In this document: positions 56,703-57,969 of the stretch, one piece after another
Position numbering within the stretch: position 1 is the stretch's first letter
Layout of the letters: each line of letters opens with the position of its first letter
Assembly (NCBI RefSeq): GCF_003182195.1
Contig: NZ_QGTM01000022.1
Span: forward strand, 1 to 57,969
Reading direction: 5' to 3'
Source of the DNA: Halomonas sp. A11-A
GTDB taxonomy: Bacteria > Pseudomonadota > Gammaproteobacteria > Pseudomonadales > Halomonadaceae
DNA length: 57,969 nt
Notes under the pieces: model-generated
The model's database searches: none
What the model saw: the letters and a program-made list of their open reading frames with translations, nothing else
What the model was told of the DNA's origin: nothing
Position numbers and translations under genes: made by a program

Positions 56703-57052
56703 TGCGCCCGCCGATCACGCTCTGGCTGTGCACCCAGCCCACCGACATGCGTTGCTCGTATGATGGCCTGGCCGCCCTGGTTCGCCGACAGCTGGGCCAG
56801 AATCCGCTGAGCGGCCACGGTTTCATCTTCATCAACCGCCGGCGCACCCAGCTCAAGTGCCTGTACTTCCAGGCCGGCGGCTACTGCGTGTGGAGCAAGC
56901 GCCTGGAGCGCGGGCGATTCGCCGCCTTGTCGGCCCCCGCAGGCCAGGCGATCACGCTCAGCCACGCCGAGTTCGAAGCGCTGATCGAGGGACTCGATCT
57001 GGTGGTCACGAAACGCCGCAAACGCTGGCATCCCAAGGTGTCAGCGGCCTGA
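56699..57052 (+). CDS. tnpB: IS66 accessory protein TnpB
   Basis: This 117-residue protein matches IS66 OrfB, with the characteristic segments DMRCSYDGLAALV, GHGFIFINRRR and LKCLYFQAGGYCVWSKRLE. It is needed for transposition together with TnpA and TnpC. Confidence 0.93.
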   Translation: MMRPPITLWLCTQPTDMRCSYDGLAALVRRQLGQNPLSGHGFIFINRRRTQLKCLYFQAGGYCVWSKRLERGRFAALSAPAGQAITLSHAEFEALIEGLDLVVTKRRKRWHPKVSAA

Positions 57053-57097
57053 TGACATGGTAAAATAATGGCCTGATTCATCAGGAATTATCACCTC

Positions 57098-57969
57098 GTG
57101 ACGGCGCCTTCTCTGGAACAGAAATACCAGCAATCCCTGGCCGAAAACTCGGTCCTCAGGGAAGAGAATGCGTCGCTCCAACGCCAGCTTGACTGGTTCA
57201 AGCGGCAGCTGTTCGGTCGCACGTCGGAGCGCCTGCTGGCGATCGATCCCGCCGTGCAGCAGAGCCTGCTCAGCAGCATGGAGGATCTGCCGGCTCCGCC
57301 ACCGTCCGACCTTGATGAAAACGATCCACCCGCCAAGACGCCGCCGCGCAAGGCGCGCCAGAATGCCGTCAACGACACTGGGCTACGCTTCGACGACTCG
57401 GTGCCAGTCAAGGTCATCGAAGTGGCACCGGACCTGCCCGAGGGCATGAGCTTGGACGACGTCGAGGTGATCGCCACGCGCAGCACCTTCCGCCTGGCGC
57501 AGCGTCGGGCCAGCTACGAGATCCTGGAGTACCGCTGCCCGGTGATCAAGGTCAGCGCGGAGTCCGCTCCCCAGGCCACCCCGGCGCCGGCCACGCTGTT
57601 CGATGGCTCACTGGCCGACGTCAGCTTCATTGCCGGCATGCTGGTCGACAAGTTCTGCTACCACCTGCCGCTCTACCGCCAGCATCAGCGCCTGCAGCAG
57701 GCCGGCATCCCGCTCAGCCGCACCACGCTGACCCAGCAGGTCGCGCGGGCCGCCGCCCTGCTGTCACCGATCCATGTGGCCCAGCTGGAGCATGTGCTGA
57801 AAAGCGCCGTGCTGGCCATGGACGAGACACCGATCAAGGCCGGCCGTAAAGCCAAAGGGAAGATGAAGGAGGCGTGGTTCTGGCCGCTGTACGGTGACCA
57901 CGACGAGATCAGCTTCACCTTTTCCCCGTCACGCGCCAAGGCCCACATCGACACGGTGCTGGGTGACCA
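57098..57969 (+). CDS. tnpC: IS66 transposase TnpC, 3' end outside window
   Basis: Translation likely starts at GTG 57098 and stays open to the window end, giving 290 residues. It has an N-terminal coiled-coil (EQKYQQSLAENSVLREENASL), the QLFGRTSERL segment, a proline-rich linker and the start of the DDE domain, where AMDETPIK contains the first catalytic Asp. The catalytic domain is cut by the window edge. Confidence 0.9.
   Translation, partial: MTAPSLEQKYQQSLAENSVLREENASLQRQLDWFKRQLFGRTSERLLAIDPAVQQSLLSSMEDLPAPPPSDLDENDPPAKTPPRKARQNAVNDTGLRFDDSVPVKVIEVAPDLPEGMSLDDVEVIATRSTFRLAQRRASYEILEYRCPVIKVSAESAPQATPAPATLFDGSLADVSFIAGMLVDKFCYHLPLYRQHQRLQQAGIPLSRTTLTQQVARAAALLSPIHVAQLEHVLKSAVLAMDETPIKAGRKAKGKMKEAWFWPLYGDHDEISFTFSPSRAKAHIDTVLGD

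Larger units (their letters stand above)
56307..57969 (+). mobile_element. IS66-family insertion sequence (right end outside window)
   Basis: The left end begins GTAAGCGGCCGTT at 56307, as is usual for IS66 elements (GTAA termini). It carries tnpA, tnpB and the start of tnpC. The 8 bp before it, GCTCAGAG (56299-56306), are the predicted target duplication. The right inverted repeat lies past 57969. Confidence 0.85.

Overview
This window is chromosomal DNA from a high-GC gammaproteobacterium, most likely a member of the Halomonadaceae (Halomonas-like). The support is qualitative: GC-rich codon usage throughout; the block gyrA-serC-pheA-tyrA/aroA fusion-cmk-rpsA, shared with Pseudomonas and relatives; an MvaT-type nucleoid protein instead of H-NS; a PqiABC cluster; a DUF2789 protein; and LapD/LapG adhesion control. 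No rRNA, tRNA or CRISPR array was seen.

Layout. 1-3.4 kb: a periplasmic redox group, msrPQ plus a small c-type cytochrome on the minus strand, diverging from a di-heme peroxidase. 3.4-10.4 kb: adenine deaminase behind cydABDC, a bd-type (cyanide-insensitive-like) quinol oxidase with its CydDC maturation exporter. 10.6-18.2 kb: a Ca/Na antiporter diverging from pqiABC, then a helix-hairpin-helix protein, an RhlE-type helicase and an unrecognised protein. 18.3-27.1 kb: EamA and CynX-type transporters, a three-gene ABC/FtsX/HlyD exporter, asparaginase, DUF2789 and a TVP38 membrane protein. 27.3-31.5 kb: trhP diverging from a tight queuosine operon, queC-queE-unusual QueD-like gene-ykgJ. 31.6-33.5 kb: two MvaT-related genes flank an AraC regulator; one appears to lack the DNA-binding domain. 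33.9-43.6 kb: the housekeeping block rpsA to gyrA, all on the minus strand. 43.7-47.7 kb: thioesterase, rdgC, acyltransferase and a cation-diffusion facilitator.

47.7-57.97 kb is the most interesting part: a Lap-type adhesion module. lapG (periplasmic protease) and lapD (c-di-GMP receptor) precede a divergent 1660-residue adhesin that carries the LapA retention module and a LapG-type TAAG cleavage site. Several parts look damaged or remodelled. lapG has an apparent 1-base frameshift that fuses it in frame to lapD. The large adhesin ends in an acidic repetitive tail with no visible RTX or type I secretion signal. Upstream, an IS66-family element (tnpA, tnpB, partial tnpC) sits at the junction with a 61-residue remnant that looks like the C-terminal type I secretion domain of a second adhesin.

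How the genes work together: msrPQ/cytochrome/peroxidase and cydABDC suggest adaptation to oxidative stress and low oxygen. The que genes make the preQ0 precursor of queuosine, and trhP acts in tRNA wobble-base hydroxylation, so two tRNA-modification functions share a divergent promoter region. The Lap genes would couple c-di-GMP to surface adhesion if intact.
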